NCBI GenBank assembly: GCA_046727175.1
Contig: JBKPCD010000061.1
Span: 1 to 59,660, forward strand
DNA: 59,660 bases
Direction of reading: 5' to 3'
DNA from: JBKPCD01 sp046727175
Lineage (GTDB): Bacteria; Acidobacteriota; Vicinamibacteria; Vicinamibacterales; 2-12-FULL-66-21
Position 1 is the first letter of the stretch. Every line of letters starts with the position of its first letter. The translations under genes were made by a program, and so were the position numbers. The notes below the pieces were generated by a model, which ran no database searches, was not told the origin of the DNA, and saw nothing but the letters and a program-made list of their open reading frames with translations. Shown in pieces: positions 17,731 to 27,167 of this stretch.

Positions 17731-18661
17731 ATGATTTGGATCAGAGACGCCGCGATTCTCGTCTGTATTCTCACTTCGGATGCCTACCCGCTGGTTGCGC
17801 AGTCACCACCAGCACCGTCGACCGCTCGACCTAGTGACGGTACGAAACCCCTCGTCGAGAACTACGTCAGGACTATGGTCACGGTGCCGCCTGAATCGCT
17901 GGGTCTCGACCCCTTCTACAGGAAGTACGCGGACGCATTTTGGGATTCCAATCGTCTCCTCCGAGAAGGTAGACGATGTCGCGCTGCTCATGGCGAGGGA
18001 CATTGTCAATTACATGGTGTCGAAACGGCCGGACCTGCGCGCCGTGATGATCGAGAGGAAGTCACGCGTAATCGTGATGGCCGAGAGCGAGATGCAGACG
18101 GACCCGCCCGAGTATCGCGACTGGAAGAAACCCACCAAGGAAGATCGGAGGCTCACACTGCGTGAGCGCGAGAACTACGACAAGCCTGGCGGCATCGGGA
18201 GCATGACCGATCGCGAGTACTGGAACCGCCGCGCGCGGGGAATGGGCGGCAATATCACGTCATGCGCGGAAGAGAACGTCCTCGGCCGTCCCGGCACGCG
18301 CTACTACGGCGAGCACATCCTCGTCCACGAGTTCAGCCACAACGTGATGAGCGCGTTGCGCACCGCGGACCCCACCCTGTATCAGGAGATTCAGGATGCT
18401 TACGCGGCAGCCAAGGAAAAGGGTCTCTTCAAGGGACACTACGCGGAGAATACCGTCGCCGAATACTTCGCCGAAGGCACGCAGTGGTGGTTCTGGTCGA
18501 ACTACGAATGGTTCGACGGTGAGACGCGGCTGCAGACGCCTGAGGATCTGAAGGCGTACGATCCCCGTCTGTATGCGCTTCTCGACAAAGTCTACCCCGG
18601 GCACCACATTCCCGCCGATGTCTATTACGGCCGGAACATCAAGCCTCCGTCGCGACGATAG
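17731..18661 (+). pseudogene. exported zinc metallopeptidase, frameshifted
   Basis: Two frames together give one secreted metallopeptidase of about 308 residues. The first frame starts at ATG 17731 with a signal peptide and runs to KYADAF. The second continues GIPIVSSEKVDDVALLMARDIV to the end at 18661. The switch is at the T run 17938-17941: one T fewer restores the frame. The second part carries HEFSHN (HExxH zinc motif) and, downstream, NTVAEYFAEGTQWWF, whose Glu is a plausible third ligand as in gluzincins. Similar proteins occur in bacteria and eukaryotes without an assigned substrate. A TAGAAT box lies 9 bases before the ATG. If the extra T is an assembly error the gene is intact. Confidence 0.75.
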
Positions 18662-18671
18662 CGATGGCCAA

Positions 18672-21600
18672 TCAGCGCGATGACGACGCCGGGCGCTGTG
18701 CAACGATTGCCTCGACTCCAGCGCGCTTGGCCTCGGCGTTGAAGGCTGTCAGATCGCTCGCGAGCGTCTGGTCGAGTTTGTCGGTCTGAGCCTTGAGCTC
18801 CGCGGACAGATCCTGGAAGATCGGATCGGCGTTCGCGATCGGCTTGCCGTCGCCGCGTGTGACGACACCGAGGAGCGACGCGAGCCGATTGTTGATCTTG
18901 ATTGGAAAGTTCAGCGGATCCTGGCCGCTCTGGTTCCGGACCTGATAGATCGCTTCCTCGATCGCGCTGAGATTCTTCGTCAGCCGATCGCCCGCGGCCT
19001 TGAGCTGCGGGTCGGACGACTTCTCCGTGCGCTCCTTGACTTCATCCTTGATCTTGCGGATCTGGATGACGGCGTTGTTCGCCTCGCTGACCTTGTCGCG
19101 AATCTGAATCGCGAGATCGAACTGCTCCTTGAGATCGGCGTCACTGACGTTGCGGAACGGATGCTTCTTCAACGTGAGCGGCTGCGTGAGCGTCTTGCCG
19201 CCGACGGTCAGCCGCACCTGGTACGTGCCGGCGAGCGCCGTCGGGCCGCTCGTGCTCGCGCCCCACAGAACCATTCCGGGGAACGTGGTCGGCCCCGCGT
19301 ACTGCTGGTCCCACGTGAAGCGATTCAGACCGGCGGTCATCGGGGCGGTCGGCGTGCCGCCACGACCGCGTCCGCCACCCCCTTCCTGCTCTTCCTCGCC
19401 CGCAGCGGGTGCCGCGCCGCGACCTGCCTCACCCGGCACTCCCGCGCGTCCCGCTTGAGGGGTCGGTGCCTCGGGCGTCTGTGCGCCGGTTTCACCACGT
19501 CCGCGACCGCGTCCGCCACGACCACCAGTTCCGCCGGCAATCGAGCGAACCACCTGGCCTTTCGCATCGAGGATCTCGAGCGTGAGCTTCTCGGCGGGCT
19601 TTTTCAGCAGATACGCGATCGGCGCACCACCAGCGCCTCGAATCGCGTCAGCCGGTTTGAACAGGTAGGCGTCGCCAGCTGACGTCAGCTCCTTTCCGGC
19701 CTGCCGGAGCGGCGCGATGTCGTCGAGGATGTAGAATCCGCGGCCGTGTGTGGCGATTGCAATCGAGTTCGCCTCGACCCAGAGATCCGACACTTGAGTG
19801 TCGGGAAGATTGAGCGATAGCGACTCCCAGCGATCGCCATCGTCGTACGAGATGTAGAAGCCGTGCTGCGTGCCCGCGTAAAGCATGCCGCGGCGCGTCG
19901 GATCCTCGCGGACCGCGTGCGTGTAGTCGTTCGCGCGAATGCCCGTCACGATCTTCGTCCACGTCTTGCCAGAATCGTGGGTGCGGAAGATGTACGGCGC
20001 GAGATCGTCGAGCAGTGGTCTCTTGACCGCGATGTACGCCGAGCCCGCGTCGAACATCGACGCATCGATCTGACTGACGCGGCCGAACTCGGGCATGTCG
20101 TTCGGCGTGACGTTCGTCCAGTTCTTACCGCCGTCACGCGTCATGTGGACGAGGCCGTCGTCCGATCCTGCCCAGATGACATTCACGTCCGTTTTCCCAG
20201 GCCCGATCGAGAACACCGTGCCGTAGACCTCGGGGCTGTTCATGTCGTGCGTGATCGGCCCGCCTGAATCTCCCATCGTCTTCGGATCGTGACGCGTGAG
20301 ATCGCCGCTGATCTTCTCCCAGCTCTGGCCGCCGTTGGCTGTTTTCCACACGTGTTGTGACGAGGTGTAGAGAACATTTGGATCGACGGGCGAGAAGATG
20401 ATCGGGAACGTCCACTGCCAGCGCTCGACGAGAGCGCTCGACGGCTCGCCCGAGAACATGCGCGGATACGGATTGACTTCGCGAAGATTCCCCGTCCGTC
20501 GATCGAGTCGCGTGAGGAACGAGCCGTTGTTTCCTCCGGCGTAGAAGATCTCGGGATCCTTCGGGTCGGGAGCGACGTACCCCGGCTCCGATCCGCCGGG
20601 GCTGTAGAGATTCGGTGCCACGCCGCGTCCACCGCCACCGCGTCCGGCGCCACCCAGGTTCGTGTCGCTCGGCACGCAGACCGTGCTGCCGTCCTGCTGC
20701 GCGCCGCACACGTGATACGGCACGTGCTTCGTCGCGATGACGTGGTAGTACTGCGGCGTCGGAACGTCCTGCGCAGTCCAACCCTGTCCCCCGGCCATCG
20801 AGACGGCGCCGCCCCCGTCGTTGCCGATGACGAGGTGTTGCGGATTGTCGGGGTCGATCCACAAATCGTGATGATCGCCATGCGTGCCGCCACCGACGTT
20901 CGTGAGCGTCTTGCCCGCGTCGGTCGATCGAAACGCGCTCGTGTTGAGCATGTAGACCGTGTCCTTGTTCGCGGGATCGGCCGTCACGTGCGTGTAGTAG
21001 AACGCGCGCTGGCGGATGCTGCGATTCGAATTCGCGAGCGCCCAGGTTGCGCCGGCGTCGTTCGACACGAACAGTCCGCCGTTGTCGTTCTCGATGAGCG
21101 CGTACACGCGGTTGGAGTCGGCGCCGGAGACGGACACGCCAATCTTGCCGACGACGCCCGACGGCAGCCCGGGATTGCGCGTGATCTCGGTCCACTTCTC
21201 GCCGCCATCGGTCGATTTGAAGAGCCCACTCCCCGGGCCTCCGCTGGACATCTGGTACTCGACTCGATACGCCTCCCATAGCGCGGCATAGATCACATCC
21301 GGGTTGCGCCGATCGATTGAGATATCGACTGCGCCGGTCTTGTTGTCGCGGAAGAGCACCTTGCGCCAAGTCGTGCCGCCATCCGTGCTCTTGAAGACGC
21401 CGCGTTCGTCGCTCGGCGTCCCGTACCTCCCGAACGAAGCAACGAAGATGATGTCGGGATTCGTCGGATGAATCCGGATCTTGGAAATGGCTTGAGAGTC
21501 CGAGAAGCCGACCTGCGCCCACGTCTTTCCCGCGTCGGTGGATTTGTAAACGCCATCGCCGGGCATGATGTTGCCGCGGATGCACGATTCGCCCATGCCA

Positions 21601-21968
21601 ATGAAGACGATGTCGGGATTCGACTCTGACACGGCGACCGCGCCCACCGATGAACTGCCGATTTGGCCGTCGGTGACCGGCGTCCAGTTCTCACCGCCGT
21701 CGGTCGTCTTCCACAACCCGCCGCCGACCGCGCCGAAGTACGCCTCTCGCGGCCGTCCTTTCACGCCGGTCACGGCGATCGAGCGGCCGCCGCGCGACGG
21801 CCCGATGCTGCGCCACTGGTAGCCCTTCGGGAACGCGGGATCGAGGCTGGATGAACCGATCGTCACTTGTCTACCGCGTTCGGCACGGACATCGCGTTTC
21901 CAACTGCTCGAAAACGCCAACGCGGCCGCGGCAATGCAGAACACGAGCGGCCGGTACGTACCTGCCAT
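18672..21968 (-). CDS. secreted sortilin/VPS10-like beta-propeller (BNR) protein 1
   Basis: 1098 residues. After a signal peptide (1-30) comes a long propeller of BNR/VPS10 repeats, seen as Asp boxes: KTTDGGENWTPV, KSTDAGKTWAQV, KSTDGGTTWRKV, KSTDGGEKWTEI, RTHDSGKTWTKI and others over residues 40-730. A Gly/Arg-rich linker (about 800-880) leads to a beta-sandwich (YQVRLTVGGKTLTQPLTLKKHPF) and a helical C-terminus. ATG 21968 follows AGGAGG at 6 bases; the longer frame to 22223 is antisense-like and rejected. Proteins of this plan are often annotated as glycosyl hydrolases, but Asp-box propellers mainly bind carbohydrate or protein; no catalytic residues are identifiable. It lies 31 bases after the HAD gene, same strand. 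Confidence 0.88.
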   Translation of the reverse strand: MAGTYRPLVFCIAAAALAFSSSWKRDVRAERGRQVTIGSSSLDPAFPKGYQWRSIGPSRGGRSIAVTGVKGRPREAYFGAVGGGLWKTTDGGENWTPVTDGQIGSSSVGAVAVSESNPDIVFIGMGESCIRGNIMPGDGVYKSTDAGKTWAQVGFSDSQAISKIRIHPTNPDIIFVASFGRYGTPSDERGVFKSTDGGTTWRKVLFRDNKTGAVDISIDRRNPDVIYAALWEAYRVEYQMSSGGPGSGLFKSTDGGEKWTEITRNPGLPSGVVGKIGVSVSGADSNRVYALIENDNGGLFVSNDAGATWALANSNRSIRQRAFYYTHVTADPANKDTVYMLNTSAFRSTDAGKTLTNVGGGTHGDHHDLWIDPDNPQHLVIGNDGGGAVSMAGGQGWTAQDVPTPQYYHVIATKHVPYHVCGAQQDGSTVCVPSDTNLGGAGRGGGGRGVAPNLYSPGGSEPGYVAPDPKDPEIFYAGGNNGSFLTRLDRRTGNLREVNPYPRMFSGEPSSALVERWQWTFPIIFSPVDPNVLYTSSQHVWKTANGGQSWEKISGDLTRHDPKTMGDSGGPITHDMNSPEVYGTVFSIGPGKTDVNVIWAGSDDGLVHMTRDGGKNWTNVTPNDMPEFGRVSQIDASMFDAGSAYIAVKRPLLDDLAPYIFRTHDSGKTWTKIVTGIRANDYTHAVREDPTRRGMLYAGTQHGFYISYDDGDRWESLSLNLPDTQVSDLWVEANSIAIATHGRGFYILDDIAPLRQAGKELTSAGDAYLFKPADAIRGAGGAPIAYLLKKPAEKLTLEILDAKGQVVRSIAGGTGGRGGRGRGRGETGAQTPEAPTPQAGRAGVPGEAGRGAAPAAGEEEQEGGGGRGRGGTPTAPMTAGLNRFTWDQQYAGPTTFPGMVLWGASTSGPTALAGTYQVRLTVGGKTLTQPLTLKKHPFRNVSDADLKEQFDLAIQIRDKVSEANNAVIQIRKIKDEVKERTEKSSDPQLKAAGDRLTKNLSAIEEAIYQVRNQSGQDPLNFPIKINNRLASLLGVVTRGDGKPIANADPIFQDLSAELKAQTDKLDQTLASDLTAFNAEAKRAGVEAIVAQRPASSSR

Positions 21969-21999
21969 CAGAAGCCTCCTGAAGTGTGAGGAGTTTACT

Positions 22000-22686
22000 T
22001 TATGTGGCGGGCGCAGACCCCTCCAGACCGCTAACCAGCTGCTCGACGAACTCGGCGACACCGTCGCCGTCCTCGCCCTCCGTGACGAGATTCGCGATCT
22101 GCTTGACCTCCGAGAGCGCGTTCGATGTCGCGACGGCCAGACCTGCCGCCATGAGCAGCGGGAGATCGTTCTCGGCGTCGCCGATGCCGACGACGTCTTC
22201 GAGTCGGATCTGCATCGACTCACAGACCGCCACGAGGCCGCTGGCTTTGTCGATGCCGCGCGGGAGAACCATTGCGGACCCCTTGTTCAACACGACCTGC
22301 ACATCCAGTTTCAATTCGTCGATCGCGGCGCGAACGACGCGTTCGTTTCCCACGCGCGTGTGGAGGATCGCGCGGCTGACCGCGAGCGGCTGCACTTGGC
22401 GGCTCCGAAGTACGTCGATCAGCACCAGGGGTACAGGTTCGGCCAGCAACTGCTCGCGACAAGTCGCGGGATCGTAGAGGAGGGCGCCATTTTCCGCGGC
22501 GATTCGATCGAAGAGCTCGGGTCGGGGAAAAATGGCGAGTATATCCGTCAGCTCGCGCCCGGTCAGCAGGATCGCGCGGCGGCCCGTGGCGCGCAGCCGT
22601 TCGAGTGCCGTGATCGTGTTCTCATGAACAACGCCGTCCCGGGCGAGCGTGCCATCGTAATCCGTGGCCAAGATGGTGTAGCGCAC
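22000..22686 (-). CDS. HAD-superfamily phosphatase (Cof type)
   Basis: 228 residues. Motif I is DYDGTLARDG (nucleophile and acid Asp pair), motif II LLTGRE, motif III the Lys of LPRGIDKASGL, and motif IV GIGDAENDLPLL; the cap between II and III is of the C2 (Cof) type. Such enzymes dephosphorylate sugar phosphates or nucleotides in the cytoplasm. The start is GTG 22686: a CATAAT box ends 7 bases upstream and there is no Shine-Dalgarno site, so the message may be leaderless. The longer frame to 23007 runs through the pseudogene next door and has no support. It probably shares a transcript with the propeller gene. Confidence 0.88.
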   Translation of the reverse strand: MRYTILATDYDGTLARDGVVHENTITALERLRATGRRAILLTGRELTDILAIFPRPELFDRIAAENGALLYDPATCREQLLAEPVPLVLIDVLRSRQVQPLAVSRAILHTRVGNERVVRAAIDELKLDVQVVLNKGSAMVLPRGIDKASGLVAVCESMQIRLEDVVGIGDAENDLPLLMAAGLAVATSNALSEVKQIANLVTEGEDGDGVAEFVEQLVSGLEGSAPAT

Positions 22687-22830
22687 GCATTCAATTATGG
22701 TCTGACCGCCGTTCGCCCATGCGCCGGGCCCTCCGCTCATCGCCTTTTGCTGTGCCGCTCGATATCGTGCGCGCGGGTTGAGTGCGCAGCCTCGCGGCTG
22801 ACGGACGCGCATCGGAAGAAGCCATTTGAA

Positions 22831-23501
22831 ATGATTCTGCGACTGGGCGAAGCGCTGACGGCGTGGTCCGTTAGAATGCCGCGTCAGGAGGAACCTGTCG
22901 CCGAAGGCATTCGATCTTCTTCTCGTGTTGATCGAGAACCGTTCCCGGGCCATGTCTCGCGCCCAGCTCCAGAAACACTTGTGGCCAGACACGTTCGTCC
23001 TCGACACGAATCTCGCCAGCCTCGTGGCCGAGATCAGGCGGGCGCTGGCCGATACGGCAGACGACCCACGGTTCGTGCGAACGATGCACCGGTTGGTTCA
23101 TCGGGGACGTCAGAGGCGAGCACGCTGCAGCCGAGCCGGCGAGCGCCACGGTAAGGTATTGGCTGATCTGGGAAGGGCGCCAGGTCGCACTCCTCGATGG
23201 CGAGAACATCGTGGGCCGGGCGCCGGACGCATCGATCTGGATCGACGCGCCCGGCGTGTCGCGTCATCGCGCGCGCATCGTGCTCACGGGATCCGACGCC
23301 ACGATTGAAGATCTGAAAAGCAAGAACGGTACGTATGTCGGTGACAAGCCGGTCACATCGGCGCACCGACTTGCAGACGGCGATCAGATCCGGTTGGGAC
23401 CCGTCGTGATCACGTTCCGCATTCACGGCCTCGAACCGAAGATGCGCAAACCCTGCTCTACACTTAGTACTTTCTCGTTCGCTCTAACTTCTAACTTCTA
23501 A
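22831..23501 (+). pseudogene. broken winged-helix/FHA-domain regulator
   Basis: Three frames together spell a known acidobacterial plan: an OmpR-type winged helix (LSPKAFDLLLVLIENRSR, SRAQLQKHLWPDTFVLD, NLASLVAEIRRALADTADD, PRFVRTMHR) fused to an FHA domain (GENIVGRAPDASIWIDAPGVSRHRARIVL, then IEDLKSKNGTYVGDKP and LADGDQIRLGPVVITFRI). The FHA core motifs GR, SRxH and NG are intact. Frame is lost near 22894-22899, where CCTGTC may mark an 8-base slippage deletion, and again near 23090-23105 after MHR. Intact relatives would bind DNA and phosphothreonine. Only the FHA half (from 23211) could still be made as a short product. The gene ends at the heptamer repeat of 23484. Confidence 0.75.
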
Positions 23502-23518
23502 CTTCTAACTTCTTACTT
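23484..23518. repeat. perfect heptamer tandem repeat overlapping a stop codon
   Basis: CTAACTT is repeated four times in a row, then CTTACTT. The TAG stop of the propeller gene and its last residues (KKLEVRS) are written in this repeat on the minus strand, and the broken FHA gene ends in it on the plus strand. Confidence 0.85.
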
Positions 23519-26500
23519 TCATTGCTGCTGCCTGTCGGCTTCAGCGGCACCGGCTGCGGCGGCGTCAGCATCAAGTTATATCGAGCGAGGTTGGTGCTGA
23601 GCGTCGCTGCCTTGGCAAATAATGCATTCGCTTCGGCAATGGCCTTCGGCACGCTCGTCTTCACCTCGGCGTAGGTCTTCATCGTCTGTTCGGTCGGCCA
23701 CATTCCGGCCATCAGTGCGTTCTTGGCCTGGGCGAGCTTCGTTGTCAGGCTGTCGGGAGCACCGGCACCGCGTCCGCCACCACCGCTCCCACCGCCGCCG
23801 CGTCCGGCGGCGGGAGTAGCGAACTTCGGCGCGAGCGTCGCGAGCTCCTTGTTCACCGAATCGAATGATGCCTTCAGGTCCGCCGGCACGTCGGCCTTGC
23901 CGTCGATTTCTTTCGACAGCTCGGTCATGCGCGCATTGAACGGGGTAATCGCGTTCGACGTTTCCGTCGCGCGGCGTTGGAGCTCGTGCAGCTCCATTGC
24001 CATATCGAAGAGCTTTTTGCGCTCCGCATCGGTGAGCACGACTTCAGGATCTGCACTAACCCGCAGCGGCTTCGTTTCGACGGTTTCGCCGTCGACGATG
24101 AGCGCGATGGTGTAGACGCCTGGAAGGACGTACGGACCGAGATTCGCACCGCCGCCGCCCCCGAATCCGCCACCGCCGCCGGCACCGGCCCCCGCGCCAG
24201 CAGCGCATCCCGCGCCAAACGGGCTTGGCGACTGACCACCACGTCCACCGCCACGGCCACCTTCAGCGCCCTGTGTCGCCCCCTCCCCGCCGGACTCCTG
24301 CGGACCGCGCCCGCCGCGCCCGCGACCGCCTGCCGCAGCCGCCGGGCCAGGGGCGACGCGCAGATCCCAGCACGCGGACTGAATTCCGGGCGTGTTGCTG
24401 TTCGCCAGCACCGTACCCGAGATCTCACGAACCTCGCGTCCTGTTGCATCGGTAACCCGGAGCTTCACCTCGTTCGCCTGCTTCTTCAAAAAAAACGTGA
24501 GCACGGCCGCCTGCGGCGGATTCTCGCCGAAGAACGTCTGGTCTCCCCAGAATTCGTAATTGCGATCGCGGGCCGGCCGCCGGTACATCGCGGTCGGCGG
24601 AGGCGTGAATAGCTTCGCGTCGGCGGTCGTCGACTGCGCGGCGGCGTACTCCTGAATGGGCGCGAGATGATCGAGGACCCAGATCGCACGTCCGTGTGTG
24701 GCGAGGAGCATCGCGTTGTCGCGCGGGTGCAGCGTGATTTCATCGATGCGCACGGTCGGGAGGTTCGCTGTGATCCGCACCCAGCTCTTTGCGCGATCGA
24801 TGGAAACGAAGAGGCCCGTTTCGGTTCCGAGATAGAGCACGTCCGAATTCTTCAGGTCCTCTGTGAGCGTTCGCGCGACCTCTGCCTTCAAATTGGACGC
24901 GATCGACTGCCACGTCTGGCCGTAGTCGTGACTGACGTGGATGTGCGTCTCATCGTCGTTCTGGCGATGACCATCGAAGGTGGCGTACACCGTTCCCTCA
25001 TCGAACCGCGAGGGCACGACCTCGGAAACGAACGTGCCCTTCGGAACGCCGGTGACTTTGTCGAACACGTTCGTCCACGTCTTGCCTGCATCGCGCGAGA
25101 CGTACAGATTCCCGTCGTCGGTTCCGGCGTACAAGAGGCCTGCGCGTTTCGGAGATTCGGAGAGGGACACGATTGCCGGCCACGCCGCGATACCGTCGTT
25201 CCGCGCGATCTGGATATCGCTTCCCTTCACGCCCATCGTCACGATGTCGTCGCGAGCCTGATTGCTCGTTAGATCCGGGCTGATCGCGACCCACGACAGC
25301 CCGCGGTCGGACGATCGCATCACCTTGTTCGCCCCGGCATACAGCAGCTTCGGATCGTGCGGCGAGTGGATGAGCGGCGTGTCCCAATGCCATCGAAGCG
25401 GTGCCTCACCAGGAGCAGCAACTGGGCGAATGGACATCGTCTCGCCCGTCACACGATCGACGCGCGTCATGTTGCCGTCCTGCGATTCGCTGAAGACGAC
25501 CCGATAGTCGGTTGGATCCTGAAGAACGACGAACCCATCGCCGCCTTGAATCGTGGTCCAGTGGAAGTTCGCGATGCCGGCGGCGCCCCGCACCTGGCTC
25601 GGGCCGCACCAGTCGTAGTTGTCCTGCATGCCGCCGCAGATGTTATAGGGCGTCGCCATGTCGTAGCTGACGTGATAGAAGAGCCCGACCGGCAGGTTCG
25701 GAAGAAAGTTCCACGTCTTCGACTTGTCGTACGAGACGGCAAGGCCGCCGTCGTTGCCGATCAGGATGTGATCCGAGTTGGACGGGTCGATCCAGATCGC
25801 GTGATGATCGGAATGGATTCTCGAAGCGGCTGCGGCGTTGATCGTCTTGCCGCCATCGAGCGTCTGGTGGAGATCCACGCCGCCGAGATACACGACTTCC
25901 GGATCGTTCGGATCGATGCGGACCTGACTGAAGTACATCGGCCGCGGGTTGGCGTTGTTCACTTTTCGCCACGATGCGCCGGCGTCATCGGAGCGATAGA
26001 GGCCCGTCGGCAGATTGTTCAACGGCTGCGGCGCGCCGCGACCGCCCGCCTCCTGGGCGGGGCCCTCTTCGCCGCCTGCCCCTCCTGCGGCCCCACGGCC
26101 GCCGCCCGCTCCGCCACGACCCGCGCCCGGTGGAGTCGGCCCTTCGATGAGCGCGTAAAGAATGTTGGGCCGCTTGCGATAGACGTCAATCGCGATTCGG
26201 CCCAGCGGTCCCTCGGGGATTCCTTCGTTCAATCGCGTCCAGTTCTCGCCGTCGTCGGTGGACTTCCAGATCCCGCTCCCCGGGCCGCCGCCGTTCATGC
26301 AGCAGGCAGTCCGGCGGCGCTGATACGTCGACGCATAGAGCACCTGATTGTTCGAAGCATCCATCACCAAATCGTTGGCGCCCGTGTCGGCGTCGACCTT
26401 CAACACCTGCTTCCAAGTCTTACCCCCATCGGTCGTCTTGAAGATCCCGCGATCGCCACCGGGGCCGAAGAGTGGTCCGGTCGCAGCGACGAACACCGTC

Positions 26501-26991
26501 TCGTTATTTCGTGGATCTATGACGATGCGGTTGATGTGGCGCGATTCGCGAAGACCCATGTTCGTGTAGGTCTTGCCGCCGTCGGTCGACTTGTACACGC
26601 CGTCGCCCCAGGACGTGCTTTGGCGGTTGTTCGATTCGCCGGTGCCGACCCACACGAGATCGGGATTGCTTTGCGAGATCGTGACGTCGCCAATCGACAT
26701 CAGGCCCTGATCCTGGAACTGCGCCTCGAACGTCGTACCGTTGTTCACGGTCTTCCACACGCCGCCATGCGCCGTGCCGACGTAGTAGATTGACGGGTTC
26801 GCGTCGTAGACCGCGAGGTCCGAGATCCGGCCCGACATCGATGCCGGCCCAATCGATCGGAAGTGAAGGGAGTCGAACGGCCCGGCGGCCGTCTGCGCAC
26901 CTCGCGCCTGTTCGGATCGCCCGATGAGCGACTGACCTGCGAGCGCCACGGCGATCGCGATACCGAGAGCGAAGACACGATCCGACCTCAT
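23491..26991 (-). CDS. secreted sortilin/VPS10-like beta-propeller (BNR) protein 2
   Basis: 1166 residues, same plan as the protein at 18672-21968 but clearly diverged: signal peptide (1-33), Asp-box propeller (KTVNNGTTFEAQ, KSTDGGKTYTNM, KTTDGGKTWKQV, KSTDDGENWTRL, VSRDAGKTWTNV, VSHDYGQTWQSI) to about residue 760, then a beta-sandwich and a helical C-terminus. Four separate Gly/Arg-rich stretches interrupt it. ATG 26991 has GGAGG 7 bases upstream; the frame to 27765 is a shadow of the asparaginase gene. The two propeller genes are separated only by the HAD gene and the broken regulator, so they look like an old tandem duplication. Binding of polysaccharide or protein at the cell surface is inferred. 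Confidence 0.88.
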   Translation of the reverse strand: MRSDRVFALGIAIAVALAGQSLIGRSEQARGAQTAAGPFDSLHFRSIGPASMSGRISDLAVYDANPSIYYVGTAHGGVWKTVNNGTTFEAQFQDQGLMSIGDVTISQSNPDLVWVGTGESNNRQSTSWGDGVYKSTDGGKTYTNMGLRESRHINRIVIDPRNNETVFVAATGPLFGPGGDRGIFKTTDGGKTWKQVLKVDADTGANDLVMDASNNQVLYASTYQRRRTACCMNGGGPGSGIWKSTDDGENWTRLNEGIPEGPLGRIAIDVYRKRPNILYALIEGPTPPGAGRGGAGGGRGAAGGAGGEEGPAQEAGGRGAPQPLNNLPTGLYRSDDAGASWRKVNNANPRPMYFSQVRIDPNDPEVVYLGGVDLHQTLDGGKTINAAAASRIHSDHHAIWIDPSNSDHILIGNDGGLAVSYDKSKTWNFLPNLPVGLFYHVSYDMATPYNICGGMQDNYDWCGPSQVRGAAGIANFHWTTIQGGDGFVVLQDPTDYRVVFSESQDGNMTRVDRVTGETMSIRPVAAPGEAPLRWHWDTPLIHSPHDPKLLYAGANKVMRSSDRGLSWVAISPDLTSNQARDDIVTMGVKGSDIQIARNDGIAAWPAIVSLSESPKRAGLLYAGTDDGNLYVSRDAGKTWTNVFDKVTGVPKGTFVSEVVPSRFDEGTVYATFDGHRQNDDETHIHVSHDYGQTWQSIASNLKAEVARTLTEDLKNSDVLYLGTETGLFVSIDRAKSWVRITANLPTVRIDEITLHPRDNAMLLATHGRAIWVLDHLAPIQEYAAAQSTTADAKLFTPPPTAMYRRPARDRNYEFWGDQTFFGENPPQAAVLTFFLKKQANEVKLRVTDATGREVREISGTVLANSNTPGIQSACWDLRVAPGPAAAAGGRGRGGRGPQESGGEGATQGAEGGRGGGRGGQSPSPFGAGCAAGAGAGAGGGGGFGGGGGANLGPYVLPGVYTIALIVDGETVETKPLRVSADPEVVLTDAERKKLFDMAMELHELQRRATETSNAITPFNARMTELSKEIDGKADVPADLKASFDSVNKELATLAPKFATPAAGRGGGGSGGGGRGAGAPDSLTTKLAQAKNALMAGMWPTEQTMKTYAEVKTSVPKAIAEANALFAKAATLSTNLARYNLMLTPPQPVPLKPTGSSNESKKLEVRS

Positions 26992-27055
26992 CGAGGAGCC
27001 TCCAACGGAAAAGCCTTGGCGTCGAGGGGAGATTATAGGTCCGCGTCCCGTTTTG

Positions 27056-27119
27056 GGGCCTTGTAGGGCGGGGCTTTCAAGCCCCCGCCGGGCGGCGCGG
27101 TCTGAAGACCGCGCCCCAC
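27056..27119. repeat. double palindrome between genes
   Basis: CTTGTAGGG and CCCCACAAG flank two adjacent hairpins, one around GGGGCTTTCAAGCCCC and one around GCGGTCTGAAGACCGC. It belongs to the family of GGGGTCTTTAGACCCC-like palindromes found again at 48609-48711, 59354-59378 and 59528-59552. A terminator role is possible, but there is no T run. Confidence 0.7.
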
Positions 27120-27167
27120 AAGATCTTGGCAAGCCTTGCACCAGAGCCCTGAGCCGAAAGGCTGGCG

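Noticed and set aside
20134..21585. 483-residue minus frame within the propeller gene
   Set aside because: It overlaps the Asp-box repeats in another frame and has no motif of its own.
22000..23007. 335-residue version of the HAD protein
   Set aside because: The extra N-terminus runs through the regulator pseudogene and has no homology-like pattern; DYDGT would be far from the N-terminus.
23484..23518. possible CRISPR-like array
   Set aside because: The 7-base units are contiguous with no spacers.
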